A DNA stretch of 64,000 nucleotides from Glebionis coronaria (GCA_025667525.1 CM046882.1:522562618-522626617), one strand, 5' to 3'. Shown: positions 31,977 to 43,937, numbered from the stretch's first letter. Numbers and translations are program-made. Notes: generated by a model from the letters alone, not told the origin.

Positions 31977-33198
31977 TCAGAGTGTCACTATAATCAACCA
32001 AAATTCGTACTTGAAAAATTCCATGTACAGTTTCTTCTGTCGTAGCATTTGTAACATAGTGCGAAGATGATCGTCGTGCTCTTCTCTAGACTTGGAGAAG
32101 ATCAGAATGTTATCAGTGAACGTAATGACGAACTTGTCCAAGAATTCATGAAAATTCGATTTATCAAGCCCATAATTACAGCTGGGGCATTCGTGAGACC
32201 AAAAAGGCATAACCACGAATTCATAATGACCATAACGTGTGCGAAGAGCAGTTACGGAATGTCCTGCTCTTTCACTCGCAACTGGTGGTAACCTGATCGT
32301 AAATCGATATTGGAAAAGTGCTTAACACCCTGTAGTTGATTAAACATGTTATCAAGACGTGAAAGGGAATAACGATGACGAATGGTGATCTTGTTCAATT
32401 TACGATAGTCGATACATAATCTTATACTATCGTATTTTTTCTTGACAAACAGAATCGGTGCACACCGTGGTGATATACCTGGGCGAATATAACCTTGTTC
32501 CAACAACTCTTGTCGTTGATCCTTCGACTTTTTTAACTCATAGAGAGCCATGCGATAAGGAGCTTTGGAGACAGGGTCTGTTTCCGAAGAAACTCGATGC
32601 TAAATTCCACCTCGCGGATAGGTAGTATACTCGAAAGTTCTTCTAGAAATACATCCAAAAACTCGGAAACAACCGGCTGATCGTGAACAAAATGACTTCA
32701 GAAGTCGTTTCCTGAATGGTAGCTAGAAAATCTTCGTAGCTATAGAATAGTAAAACACGTGCTTGTAAAGCAGAAATACTTTGTATAGATTTTCCGTGGT
32801 ATAAAACCGTGATGAATGTATTCAAGAGCTTGAATATCGCCGAATATGACCCGGTATGAATGGCAATCAATCGTAACGTGATGTGCTGTTAACCAATCCA
32901 TACTCAGAATCACATCGAACTCGCACATCTCCATGAAAAGTACGTTAGCAGAATGGATCTTGTCGTCGGACTGAAAGGAAAGCCTTTGTACACATGGGTG
33001 ATATGAACGGCGTCTTTTTATGGACATGGATGTATGTAATATGTGATCAATAAATGAAAGTACCGTGTCAATAAATGAAGTAAACGTGGTAGATCTCACT
33101 AAATGTGTTTCGCCCGTCTCACACAGAATGAACATTGCGTGTCCAAACATAAATAACACGCTAGTGATGGTACCTGAAATTTTAGTAGCCTTATCCAT
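31977..33198 (-). pseudogene. D: protease and reverse transcriptase fragments
   Basis: Protease remnants at 33198-32740 include CETGETHLVR, where DSGATH is usual, and EFDVILSMDWLTAHHVTIDC. RT remnants at 32551-31977 include the conserved [11 protein letters not shown], then [17 protein letters not shown], and FTDNILIFSKS where the second catalytic Asp of the usual (F/Y)xDD is Asn. RNase H is missing: only about 120 bp separate the RT end from the integrase zinc domain. Frameshifts join the segments. The enzyme would be inactive even if the frame were continuous. Confidence 0.85.
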
Positions 33199-33249
33199 AC
33201 GTAGTACAATAGAATGGGTATACCCCTTGGAGGGTACCCTGAATTACTT

Positions 33250-33555
33250 AGGGCCTGGTTCAGAAGATATACGTGAGTCATGTGTCTTGACTCGTGTCTT
33301 GAGAAATATACGTATGACATGTGTCTTGACTGGCGTCTTGACATGTTTCTTCTGAGAATATACTTGAGACATGTGTCTTGACTGATGTCTTGTCATGTGT
33401 CTTCAGAAAATATATGTGAGACATGTGTCTTGACTGATGTCTTGACATGTGTCTTCAGAAAATATACGTGAGACATGTGTCTTGACTGATGTCTTGACAT
33501 GTGTCTTCAAAATATACGTGAGGCATGTGTCTTGACGGGTGTCTTGACATAATTC
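33250..33555. repeat. D: 52-bp minisatellite, about six units
   Basis: Units read AATATACGTGAGACATGTG, then TCTTGACTGATGTCTTGACA, then TGTGTCTTCAGA, with a half-unit sub-period near 26 bp (GTCTTGAC repeated). The array lies between the gag zinc-knuckle region and the protease remnant. Confidence 0.85.
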
Positions 33556-33559
33556 TCGA

Positions 33560-34575
33560 GATGTGAAACGAATAAAATTGAAACTTTTAGGTTCTAATGC
33601 TAGAATTGGCGGGTCGGTTGGACTGCTGACCCTTGTATTTCAGATCACGTCCGACACCGGAGTTTCTGTTGTTATTTCCAGAGTAGTTGTTGTCGCGTTA
33701 GTTGTTACTATCGCCTTGCCTGTCAGTTCCATGACAGTGATTATTTTGACCGTAATTCATGTAACTATTCGACTGAGTGATCGGCTGGTACCTGTTTCCA
33801 CTCATATGCTTGAAAAGACAACTGAATGGTACGTGACATATAACTAAGAAGATAAAGACATGGAATGAAATGGTAACGTCTGGTGGATGCAGTATATTTC
33901 TTGTCTGGTAGTTCCGATCTATCGCCTTCGTCTTTGTTTTGTAGAATCTCCAAGCTGCGAGCAGCATCGTCACTTGAGCACATCGGTAAGTGGAAAACGA
34001 CTGAGATGATTGAGAATCGACTAGCGAATACACATGGAGTAAGGTAAGGGAATACACATGGAACACGGTACGTGGAGTACACATGGGATACGGTATATGG
34101 AGTACACCTGGAATACTGTACATGGATTACACATGGAGTACACATGAAATACTATACATGGAGTACACATGGAATACGATACATAGAGTACACATGGAAT
34201 ATTGTACATGGAGCACACATGGAATACGGTACATGGAGTACACATGGAATATTGTACATGGGGTACATATGGAATACGATACATGGAGTACACATGGAAC
34301 ATGGTACATGGGGTACATATAGAATACAGTACCTGGAGTACACATGGAACATGGTACATGGGGTACATATGGAATACGGTACCTGAAGTACACATGAAAC
34401 ACGGTACATGGGGTACACATGGATTGAACATGAGATGATTGGTACGGTTGTCAACCATCCGACATGATTTTAGAGGAGGCAAATGATTTAATGGTCTGAA
34501 GACCAACTGAAAAGGGTAACATGGTAGCCTAGTTATTCCAGCGTAGACATAATTCCAGTTGTATAAGAAGTACAA
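33560..34575 (-). pseudogene. D: gag remnant
   Basis: Only scattered gag-like pieces survive: SLEILQNKDEGDRSELPDKK near 33960-33900, then an Asn/Gln/Gly-rich segment (YGQNNHCHGTDRQGDSNN, 33760-33700) typical of the C-terminal gag linker. No intact zinc knuckle was found. The upstream part is occupied by a 25-bp minisatellite. The start codon is not identified, and boundaries are approximate. Confidence 0.5.
34030..34430. repeat. D: 25-bp minisatellite, about 16 units
   Basis: Consensus unit GGAGTACACATGGAATACGG plus TACAT. Variants alternate GGAGTACACATGG with GGGGTACATATGG. Because 25 is not a multiple of three and the units lack stops, all three frames on both strands stay open, creating spurious Tyr/Thr/His/Trp-rich and Cys/Pro-rich frames. 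Confidence 0.92.
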
Positions 34576-34860
34576 AAGAATGATTAGACAAAATCAAATA
34601 ATGGCCAGCATGAAAGCATGATTAATGAAACCCAACCATGATTATCATGAGAGCATGATTAAATGAAATTCACTAATGACTAGCATGAAGCATAATCAAC
34701 ATGAAGAAACATGAACACCCAAATCAACACAAGGAAACATGAAAACCTAAACAGCATGAAAACATAATCAACATGAAAAGTATAAAATCAAAATCTACAT
34801 AACGAAACATAAAAGCATAATCAACAGATATTTAACATTGACTGGTGTGGACGACTACGG
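34560..34860. repeat. D: AACATGAAAGCATAATC-type simple repeats
   Basis: Loose repeats of CATGA(A)AGCATGATTAA and AACATGAAA(G)CATAATCAA lie between the gag remnant and the site where element A inserted. They are part of the D leader or gag 5' region. Confidence 0.6.
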
Positions 34861-34874
34861 TTCAGCCCACAAAA

Positions 34875-35706
34875 TGAAAGTTTATGGACTTATATTTAAT
34901 AGTCGTGTGATAGGATCGAACTTGAGATTACGGGATTGCACTCAATATGTAAAGAGTTAATTTATTTAATAAATATATTTATTATATTTATTAATTTATT
35001 TAATAAATATATATTTATGTATTTATTAAATTAAACCGAGATATAACTTTAACGATCATTACATAATTAAGAGTTAAGTATTAACGAGCGTTAAATAAAT
35101 TTATAGATAAGTAAGTAAAATAGAAAGAAGGATGGAAGATTCCGGAACACCCCAAATGGGGTGTTAGCCGTCGGTTATGGAGGAAGAGAAGGGGAAGGAA
35201 AAACTTTCCTTTTATTTGTTTTAGGTCAAGAATTAAGCCTATATAAACAACCCCTCACCTCATAATTCAAGACACACTAAATCTCTCCCTCCTCCTCTCT
35301 CTTTGGATCGCAAGACAAACCTACACAAGGGTTTGGTTGGTTTTCTTGTTTGATCAGTTTTACTTATAATCTAGTCCTAGACCATCTCTAGGGTTGTTGG
35401 GTATATTTTCTACAAGCGTATAAGCTCGGTTTACACGTGCTAGAATCACGGTTAGCTCGTTGTATTACGTGTGTACAAGATCGTAATATAGTCTTACTTT
35501 AGACTATATCTTGGTGGTGTTCGTTATAAACCCTAATTGGTGATTTGTTCTTCGTCTTGTGGATTTGCTTTAGCGTAAAGGTATGTATCTCTAATTCGAA
35601 AATTATAATTGTGTTAATTATGATCTTGTTAAATCGCTTCCGCTATATGTGTGCTTTGATCTCGTTTAGGGTTTTATATAATTGTTATGATGTTAATAAT
35701 CCTTCA
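34875..35706 (+). mobile_element. A: 5' LTR (832 bp)
   Basis: Starts TGAAAGTTTATGGAC and ends AATAATCCTTCA, followed by the PBS. TATATAAA at 35240-35247, just before a CCCCTCACCTC stretch, is the likely TATA box and is conserved in all four LTRs of this family in the window. Confidence 0.93.
35240..35247 (+). promoter_or_regulatory. A: LTR TATA box
   Basis: TATATAAA in the context AAGCCTATATAAACAACC. The same context recurs in the 3' LTR near 58430 and, inverted, near 55035 and 40695 in element B. Conservation across four LTRs supports function in the ancestor. Confidence 0.6.
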
Positions 35707-35707
35707 G

Positions 35708-35720
35708 TGGCATCGAGAGC
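35708..35720 (+). promoter_or_regulatory. A: primer-binding site, variant
   Basis: TGGCATCGAGAGC lies one base after the LTR. It resembles the initiator-Met site TGGTATCAGAGC with changes, and element B has a related variant (TGGCATAGGGAGC). The family may use a variant site or a different tRNA. Confidence 0.6.
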
Positions 35721-36505
35721 CGTTTTAACATGTTATAATTATCGAAAATCTAAAGTTTTTAACTAATAATTTTTTTGAGTTAAAACTACATGTTTTTTAG
35801 GTTTTCTTAAAATTAGGGTTTTGTTTTTTAAAATTAGGGTTTCGTGGCCGAATTTTTATAAAAAAAAAAAAGAATTGTTTTGAAACCCTAAATTACATGT
35901 GGGATAATTTTAGATTAAATTGCATGATTAGTTGTTTTGTCATGTATGGTAAAATTATATGTTTATATTTGTCAGAGAATCCATGATAACGTGCATGTTT
36001 TCATGGATCGTAAAATTCTATGTTTATATGATTTTATGTGCTATGTGATTATTTGATTTAATAAATCTTGAATTAGGGAAGACTTTTATATGAATATAAG
36101 AACCTAGATTTGATGATTATTGAATAAATCGTATGTATGTGACTATTTGATTTATTTATCGCACATATAAATTGTTATTATGTGTTTATGATTTAGTTTT
36201 TTTACTTGTTTATATTTAAATTGTTGAATTGTTGTAAACAAGGGTTTTTTTAGAAAAAAACTAATATGGACTAAATCATATTTAAATAAAGATTTGTTAG
36301 AGATCTAAATTACATAAGATTATGTTGATTGGTGAATTGCAATAATAATCTAACGGCCTACTCCTTTTGACAAACTATAAAGTGGGTTTAACGCACCGCT
36401 GGTCATGTACCCGGTTAAGGCAGGAGGTGTTATGCCATTAGTAGCTGACCAAATTCTTGGCTCACTTGTGCGTCAAATTGAAATTACCTACGATTATTAA
36501 TTGAA

Positions 36506-37329
36506 GGGTAAAAGTTATACAATACCAACGTACTTATTCAAATGTACCGACTTTAAACACTTATAATTTAATCGCTAAGCTTTACCAATGAACTTTCAAA
36601 TTTGTTCCGCCTTTACCAATATGACCGTAAAATGACTGTATTACCCTTATCTTCTTTAACATAATTACATACATTGCCACATTCACCATATCTCAGATCT
36701 TAAAATACTACAATGCTAAATAAACTACCCTAACTGCCAAAAAACCACCCAGACATTTTGAAATTATCCATTTGGTTTAAGGATGGTTATTTTGATCCTA
36801 CACCATCTTACGTTTCTAGCTAATCTTTTTAATTTGAACAATCGGGCCAATTTTATTTTATTTTTTGGTAAAACATAATATGATCAAAAAGAAGTTTTGA
36901 CCTAGATATGATAAACTATATAAATGATGATAATATGGTATCTTTCTATGTAGGCCAGTGGACATATGTTTGCAAGAAACAACCTCAGTGTTTATTGCCA
37001 ATAAACATGATCCAGAATGTGGATCCTAATGTAGCAATAAATAATAACATGGATCTAGAATCTCCAAATACGTTTGACAATGTTTAGTACCAGAATTTAG
37101 TAGCGAGAAAGGGCATCTTTACATCAGATCGGATTTTATTCACGGACACATCATCTCAGCCGAGAAAGGGTATTTTAGTCATTTAAAAGGGTAATACAGT
37201 CATTTCACAGTCATATTGGTAAATACGGAACAAATTTGAAAGTTCATTGGTAAAGCCTAGCGATTAAATTGTAAGTGTTTAAAGTCGATACATTTGAATA
37301 AGTAAGTTGGTATTGTATAACTTTTACCC
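36506..37329. mobile_element. Mutator-like element with about 140-bp terminal inverted repeats, non-autonomous
   Basis: Ends are GGGTAAAAGTTATACAATAC and its complement, and the inverted match continues for about 140 bp on each side. A 9-bp duplication TTAATTGAA flanks it (36497-36505 and 37330-37338). Long TIRs plus a 9-bp duplication indicate Mutator/MULE. No transposase is encoded. The interior (36650-37185) includes a possible captured exon at 36954-37087. The equivalent position in B (about 53760) lacks the insert. Confidence 0.88.
36954..37087 (+). other. Possible captured exon fragment inside the MULE
   Basis: An acceptor-like TTTCTATGTAG precedes a 44-codon open stretch beginning QWTYVCKKQPQCLLP and ending SPNTFDNV before TAG. 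I do not recognise the protein. If real, it would make the MULE a Pack-MULE carrying part of a host gene. A chance frame cannot be excluded. Confidence 0.3.
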
Positions 37330-38066
37330 TTAATTGAACTATACCTTAAGGGTGATTTACCAAAAATTTACATCCGAAACACGATGAATAAGGGTATTGC
37401 TTTGTGCGTAGCCGAGTTCTAGCAAAAGTACGTTGTGAATAGTTGTGGGTAAATTCTTTAATTGGTTTAACCAATACCTCAACATAATTTATGTAAAAAT
37501 TTAGTCTCGTGAAAAAGTTAATAAATGTTTTATTAAACTTATGCTGTGGAGTTGTATGCATGCTTCTCCATACATTGATTTTGACATCAAAATTTATACC
37601 CTTAAAATTTAAGTCGAATGCTCCTAATTGACGAACACTTGAAATTACTACGTCATCAAATGAGATTTTTGGGTGATGTTGTAATGGAGAGGAAACTTTC
37701 ATAGAATGAGAATAGGTATGATGGTTTTACGTTATTCAAATTAGAAAATTTAATTAAGTTACTCAGTAAGATCTGGAAATTTAAGGCATTCAGAAGGGAT
37801 GAAACATGTTTACAATGCAAAACGTTTTTTGGCAATGTAAATCCCATAAAAATCTAGAAATTGAAAATTGTTTGTCAATTGAATTGTTCGACAAGTCGCT
37901 ACATTGAGTACATTCATTACTAGCAGATCAACTGATGTAATGGATCTATGTCAATATAGTTCTAGGATTCAAGGAAAATAATATGGTTTTTATACCGGGG
38001 TATTTTTATTTTCTTGAAAGTATTTTGTTATTGAAAATACTAATATTTGAACTTATTTCTGTAGAA

Positions 38067-38936
38067 ATGGCTCAACCCGACAATAACACTATAAGTTCTG
38101 CATTCAAAGTATTTTTTTGATCGTCCTGAACTTACTGGCCCAAACTTCAATGATTGGTACCGCTCACTAAGAATTGTCTTGAGAGTAGCGGGTACTATTG
38201 ATATCTTGACTACCCCTTATTCGGAGGATCATGCTGAAGGAGCATCTGATGCGCAAAGGCTTGAACACGCTGCTAATGTTAAGAAGCACTCTGAGGTGGC
38301 TTGCTTAATGCTAGGTAAAATGGCTCCTCCACTTCAACAGAAGTATGAGTTATTTTCACCAAAGCGAATGCTTGATGAGCTCAAGGCTATGTTCAAAAAC
38401 CGCAAGCTGTGGAGATCTACGACTTAGTAGATGCTTTGCATAGCTGCAAACAAGCTCCTAGAAAGTTTGTTAGTACCCATTACTTGGAGATGAGGGGTTA
38501 TATGGAACATCTCATTGCACTATGACAACCCTATGATCATAATATGGCTATCAACTTGATCAATAGGTCCATTAACAAGGACTTCAATGATTTTGTTCGA
38601 AACTATAATATGCATTGCACGGGGAAAACAGTTAATGATTTGCATGCAGTGCTCATTGATTATGAGAAGGGGCTAAAGGACAAGGCATCTATTTCTACAC
38701 CTTCTGTACTAATCATACAAAAGGGTAGAGTGAGTAAGCCAAAACCGCAAGCAAACAAGAAGAAAGGCAAAGGCGATAAGGACAAACAAGTTGCGACTTA
38801 TTCAAAACCTAAGAAAAACTTTGTCAAGAAGAATAGATCTAAGAAGGATGAGACTTGTCACCATTGCAAGGCAAGTGGTCACTAGAAGAGGAATTGCCCT
38901 CTTTACCTCGAAGAGTTGTGAGAAATAAAGAAGAAG
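38067..38936 (+). pseudogene. A: gag with zinc knuckle, broken
   Basis: Start MAQPDNNTISS at 38067. An extra T in a T-run near 38115 shifts the frame. The rest is readable as RVAGTIDILTTPY, LMLGKMAPPLQQKYE and a Lys-rich linker, ending in the knuckle CHHCKASGH-stop-KRNCP, where the stop (TAG at 38883) replaces the usual Trp. A further frame break near 38400 is evident from comparison with the better-kept gag of B. Gag would form the particle; this one is not translatable. Confidence 0.85.
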
Positions 38937-38972
38937 TATGAGCAGAGCGCTACAGCTTCAAGTACTTTATTT

Positions 38973-40232
38973 ATGATTGAATTATTCAATTTAACATACA
39001 AACTAAATTCCTGGGTATATGATACGGGATGCGGTATTAACATTTTTAATACGCTGCAGGAATTTAACCTGGAAAGGAAGCTTTCTTATGGGGATCAATT
39101 TCTGCAAGTGGGCAATGGCGCACAAGCAGCAGTTGAAGCTATAGGAACATTTAATTTAGTTTTACCTTCGGGTTTCGTACTGATTTTAAATGATTGTCAT
39201 TATGCACCTACAATTGTTAGGTGTGTTATTTCCTTTTCTTGTTTGTTGAATAATGGATTCGTTCACCCACGATTGATAATAATGGAATTTCTATTTGGAA
39301 AGATGGTATTTTCTATTTTAATGCAATTTCTATGAATGGTGGGTTTGAAATAGACATGCATGATAATGAATCTAAGAATAATAATAATTCTGTCTTTAGC
39401 ATGAAAAAAAAGAGAAAGTTTGACAAGAACTCTTCTTATCTTTGGCATTGTAGACTTGCCCATATTGGGAAGACTCGTATACAAAAGCTTCAATGTGAAG
39501 GTCTTCTGAAAAATATCAATGATGAATCATTTGATAAATGTGAGTCTTGTATCTCTGGAAAGATGACCAAGAAACCTTTTAATAGCAATATTGAAAGAGC
39601 TACTGATCTACTTGGATTAATACATACTGATGTGTGTGGACCACTTAGACATGTGTCAAGGAAAGGTGCTAGCTACTTCTTAACATTTACGGATGATTAT
39701 AGCCGTTATGGTTATGTTTATTTGCTTAAACATAAACATAAGGTATTTGAAACATTCAACGTGTTTAAAGCAGAAGTAGAACTACAACTAGGGAAGAAGA
39801 TCAAAGCTCTTCGTTCTGTTAGAGGTGGTAAATATTTAAGTCAAGAGTTTATATATTATCTAAGTGAGAATGGAATTGCTCATCATCTTACTTCTCCATA
39901 TACTCCACAACAAAATGGTGTATCCGAAAGGAGAAATCGTACATTATTAGATACGGTACGATCTATGTTTAATCTTACAACTTTACCTTTATCCTTTTGG
40001 GATTATGCTTTAGAGTCTGTTGTTCGCATTTTAAATATGGTTCCCACAAAAAAGGTCGATAAGACACCATATGAACTATGACATGGCAAGAAGCCATATT
40101 TGTATTATTTAAAGGTCTGGGGTTGCGAGGCATATGTGAAACATGACTCGGGTGACAAACTCCAACAACGATCTATGAAATGTATCTTTGTAGGATGCCC
40201 TAAGGAAACTATGGGTTACTACTTTTATTATC
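38973..40232 (+). pseudogene. A: protease and integrase, with a lost catalytic residue
   Basis: The protease motif SWVYDTGCGINIFNT keeps the catalytic DTG. After a frameshift near 39270-39335 the frame 39332-40081 contains the pre-integrase (YLWHCRLAHIGKTRIQKL), the zinc Cys pair (CESCISGK), HTDVCGPL with the first catalytic Asp, and PQQNGVSERRN with the Glu. The second Asp is Val (LRSVRGGKYLSQEF where SDRGGEY is usual). A stop at 40079-40081 follows, then VWGCEAYVKHDSGDKLQQRS up to the B insertion at 40233. Inactive. Confidence 0.9.
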
Positions 40233-41028
40233 TAAAGGTTTATAACATCATAAAAATTATATAAAACCCTGAACGAGATCAAAGCACATATAGCGGAAGC
40301 GATTTAACAAGATCATAATAATAACACAATTATAATTAATCGAATTAGGGTTACTACCTTTATGCTAAAGCAAATCCACAAGACGAAGAACGAATCACCA
40401 ATTCGGTTTTATACCGTATATTACCAAGATATAGTCTAAAGTAAGACTATATTACGATCTTGTACACACGTAATACAACGAGCTAACCGTGATTCTAGCA
40501 CGTGTAAACCGGGCTATAACGCTTGTAGAAAATCTACCCAATAACCCTAGAGAGGGGCTAGGACTAGATTATAAGTAAAATTGATCAAACAAGAAAACCA
40601 ACCAAAACCCTTGTGCGGGTTTGTCTTGTGATCGCAAAGAGAGAGAAGGAGGGGAGAGATTTTGTGTGTCTTGAATTATGAGGTAAGGGTTTGTTTATAT
40701 ATGCTTGATTCTTGTAACCTAAAACAAATAAAAGAAAAGTGTTTCTTTCCCCTTCCCTTCCTCCATAACCGACGGCTAACACCCCCTTATGGGGTGTTCC
40801 AGAATCTTCCATCCTTCTTTCTATTAATCTTACTTACTATAAATTTATTTAACGATCGTTAAAGTTATGTCTCAGTTTAATTTAATAAATACATAAATAT
40901 ATATTTATTAAATAAATTAATAAATACAATAAATATATTTATTAAATAAATTAACTCTTTACGTATCGAGTGCAATCTCGAGTTCGATCTAATCACACGA
41001 CTATTAAATATAAGTCCATAAACTTTAA
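40233..41028 (-). mobile_element. B: 3' LTR (796 bp)
   Basis: The minus strand starts TTAAAGTTTATGG after the purine tract and ends ...ATAAACCTTTA, with both termini degraded from TG...CA. Compared with the 5' LTR it lacks about 36 bp near 40853, between two short TTTAACG.TC.TTAA repeats, consistent with a slippage deletion. Confidence 0.9.
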
Positions 41029-41818
41029 GCTCCCACTTGGATATATTTCGAATATCGCGATTACACTGACTAGCGTCTAGTTACACTTAGCAATGTCTCT
41101 AGTACAACTCGAGTAAGGTCTCTTGGATAAAACCTTTTAATGATTCATCATTATTATTATCCTTTTATTTCTAATACAACGTTAATAAGGATATGGATCT
41201 TAGTCATTCCTTTCATTAACCATTCTGTTTCTCGTTCACAGATTTAGCAAGATTACCAAAACAAATTTGGGTGTGGCCACACAAACATCTTACTAATCCC
41301 ACGAGGGGCCCAGCTGTATTAAACTCCAAAACAAAATTGGAGGAAATAAATCTCAAATTGACTACCAGCAAAACTTATGAATTTTGCAACACTTTTGAAA
41401 ATAATCCTTATAGCTACCAGTTACGTTTAGCGTTATATTATTCCACAGAGATGCACTAGACTCATAACCATCTCCTGGTATCTCAAGTATAAGGATAACT
41501 ATTTATGATTTACTTGATGACAAAGATCCATAAAGTAAAATCATATAGTTGGGTCAAGTCCAATATTCGATTCATCGAATATCATCCAAAATCCATCAAT
41601 ATACTTTCAAGTATACTCTATCACTATTTTGTTTTGTCTTAATTTAATAATATTCCCATATTATTAATCGACAACGGACATTTAGCATAACATTTATTCG
41701 TGGATTAAAACATGTAAAATAGGATACAAAATTAAGTAATAAGAATAAACGAAACCCAATCTTTATTTTGTTAAATAATAATGTCTTAACATCCGTTATC
41801 CAAATACTAATCACAGAT
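41029..41818 (-). other. B: 3' untranslated region and polypurine tract
   Basis: The tract CCAAGTGGGAGC (minus strand, 41029-41040) abuts the LTR. The remaining 780 bp is non-coding and matches the 3' UTR of A (57274-58063), including the TGTGGCCACAC palindrome near 41273. Confidence 0.8.
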
Positions 41819-43937
41819 TCATTGCATGAGTTCGCTAGCTAGTTGCAGCCCAATCGCCTTGGCATGCTTAACTACCTTTGGTCTAGGAAAAGCCTTAGTT
41901 AAAGGATCAACTACGTTATCATCTGTGTGACCTTTTATTAATTTGATTTCACGAGCTTTAACTTGTTCTCGGACGTAGTGATGTCTACGTTTAAAGTGTC
42001 TGGCGCCTTTCATGACTCCAGATCATTGGCGAATATTTTTGCGGCAGAATTGTCACAATATATAATTATATATCAATAGGTTCTTTAATTGAAGGCATCA
42101 CTCCAAGATCTCCAATAAACTTCCTAATCCAAACAGCTTCCATTGCAACTTCTGAATCAGCCATGTACTCAGATTGATTAGCATGCATTGCAATCGTTGT
42201 CTGCTTCTTGCTCTTCCAGTCGACTGCTCCTTCATTGACAACAAAAACGTAACCCATCTGAGACTTCGTATCGTCTTTATCACATTGCCATGATGCATCA
42301 CAGAAACCTGTCACATTCAGTTCTGTGTCTGGTTTCCCTCCAAATACCAAAAAGATATCTTTTGTATTCCTCAAATAATTTAGAATATGTTTAACAGAAG
42401 TCCAATGGAGCTTCCCTAGATTCTGTTGGTATCTACTAACCAAGTTCTGATCAAACGCCACATCAGGCCTTGTGCATCTAACAACATACATAATTGATCC
42501 TACAGCCAAAGCATAAGGCACCTTCTACATGTATGCCTCCTCTTCAAGAGTAGATGCATCCATCTCATGACTCAGATTATGCTTAACTTCCATAGGTTGA
42601 AAACCTTTCTTGTAATTATGCATATTATACTTCTTTAATATCTTATCAATATAAGCATCTTGACTTAGACCAATTAACCGTATTTTCCTATCCCCATAGA
42701 TCTTAATTCCCAGAATGTATGCAGCTTCTCCTGAATACTTCATAGAAAAACATTTACTAAGATAATCCTTAACAACTTTAAGTCTTGGAATGTTACTTCC
42801 CATGATTAATATGTCATCAACATATAGGACTAGGAATACTACATCACTCCCACTAGCTTTGCGATATACACATGGCTCATCACGATTTTGAATAAATCTA
42901 AACTTTTTTATTTCTTCATCAAATCGCTTATTCCATTGATGTGATTCTTGCTTCAAACCATAAATGGATCTTTGAAGTTTGCACACGTGTCCTGAATTCT
43001 TAGGATCAACATACCCTTCTGGTTGCTGCATATAGATGTCTTCATCTAAGCGACCGTTCAAGAAGGAAGATTTAACATCCATTTGCCATATCTCATAGTC
43101 ATAGTATGCTGCTATAGCTATGAGAATCCTAATAGCTCTTAAGTCTGCTACAAGATAAAATGTCTCCTCGTAGTCTATGCCAAAAGTTTGAGTAAAACCT
43201 TTAGCTACTAAACGAGCTTTATAGGATTGTAATTTTCCGTCCATGTCGGTTTTCTTCTTGTATATCCACTTATGTCTCACTACATTAGCATTTGGTGGTG
43301 GATCTACAAGAATCCAAACATCATTAACTTTCATGGATTTCATTTTCTCATCCATAACAACCATCCACTTATCCTTCTCAAGATCAAGTATAGCGGATTT
43401 ATAATTAACAGTTTCTCTAAGATCCCCTACTTCATCATCATCCTCTATGTTCAGACATATATTGCTATTTTCGTTTTTAATCCTTGTGGATCTACGCAGA
43501 GGAACTAATTCCGGTGGAACCGCCAAACTTTCTGGTTCTACAGGAATTATATCGCTAGTGTTTTCAGAAGGTAATGTAACTATATGACTCTCTTCAAGAT
43601 CATAATTTCTCCCACTGAATTCTTGATTTACAAGATCAGATTCAAGGAAGTCTCCATACCTAGCAACAATCACTTTGTTCTCAGGTGGATAATAAAAGTA
43701 GTAACCCATAGTTTCCTTATGGTATCCTACAAAGATAAATTTTATAGATCATTGTTGGAGTTTACCGCCCGAGTCATGTTTCACATACGCCTCGCAACCC
43801 TAGACCTTTAAATAAGACAAATATGGCTTCTTGCCATGCCATAGTTCATATGGTGTCTTATCAACCTTCTTTATGGAACCATATTTAAAATGCGAACAAC
43901 AGACTCTAAAGCATAATCCCAAAAGGATAAAGGTAAA
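41819..43937 (-). pseudogene. B: reverse transcriptase and RNase H, nearly open
   Basis: From 43709 a frame of 394 codons contains the copia RT: WIYKKKTDMDGKLQSYKARL, DYEETFYLVADLRAIR, QMDVKSSFLNGRLDEDIYMQ and the catalytic LYVDDILIMGSN. It ends at a TAG (42525-42527) replacing a Gln codon, in EEEAYM-stop-K. RNase H follows (42521-42066): VTGFCDASWQCDKDDTKSQ, with the acidic residue, and NQSEYMADSEVAMEAVW. The tail is at 42013-41819 (HHYVREQVKAREIKLIKGHT). The part at 43937-43710 is the end of integrase in several frames. RT would copy RNA to DNA; the stop and a frameshift near 42060 disable it. Confidence 0.9.

Larger units (their letters stand above)
35721..38066 (+). other. A: untranslated leader, interrupted by a DNA element
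   Basis: About 1.5 kb of non-coding leader remains once the 824-bp insert at 36506-37329 is removed. It aligns with the leader of B (53035-54557, opposite strand), including the GGTCATGTACCCGGTTAAGG block. No conserved frame is seen in the two copies. Confidence 0.7.

Noticed and set aside
34021..34575. Long overlapping frames of 80-180 codons on both strands
   Set aside because: They are read through a stop-free 25-bp minisatellite and have periodic peptides; not genes.
43272..43508. Plus-strand frames opposite the B reverse transcriptase
   Set aside because: Shadows of the minus-strand RT coding sequence.
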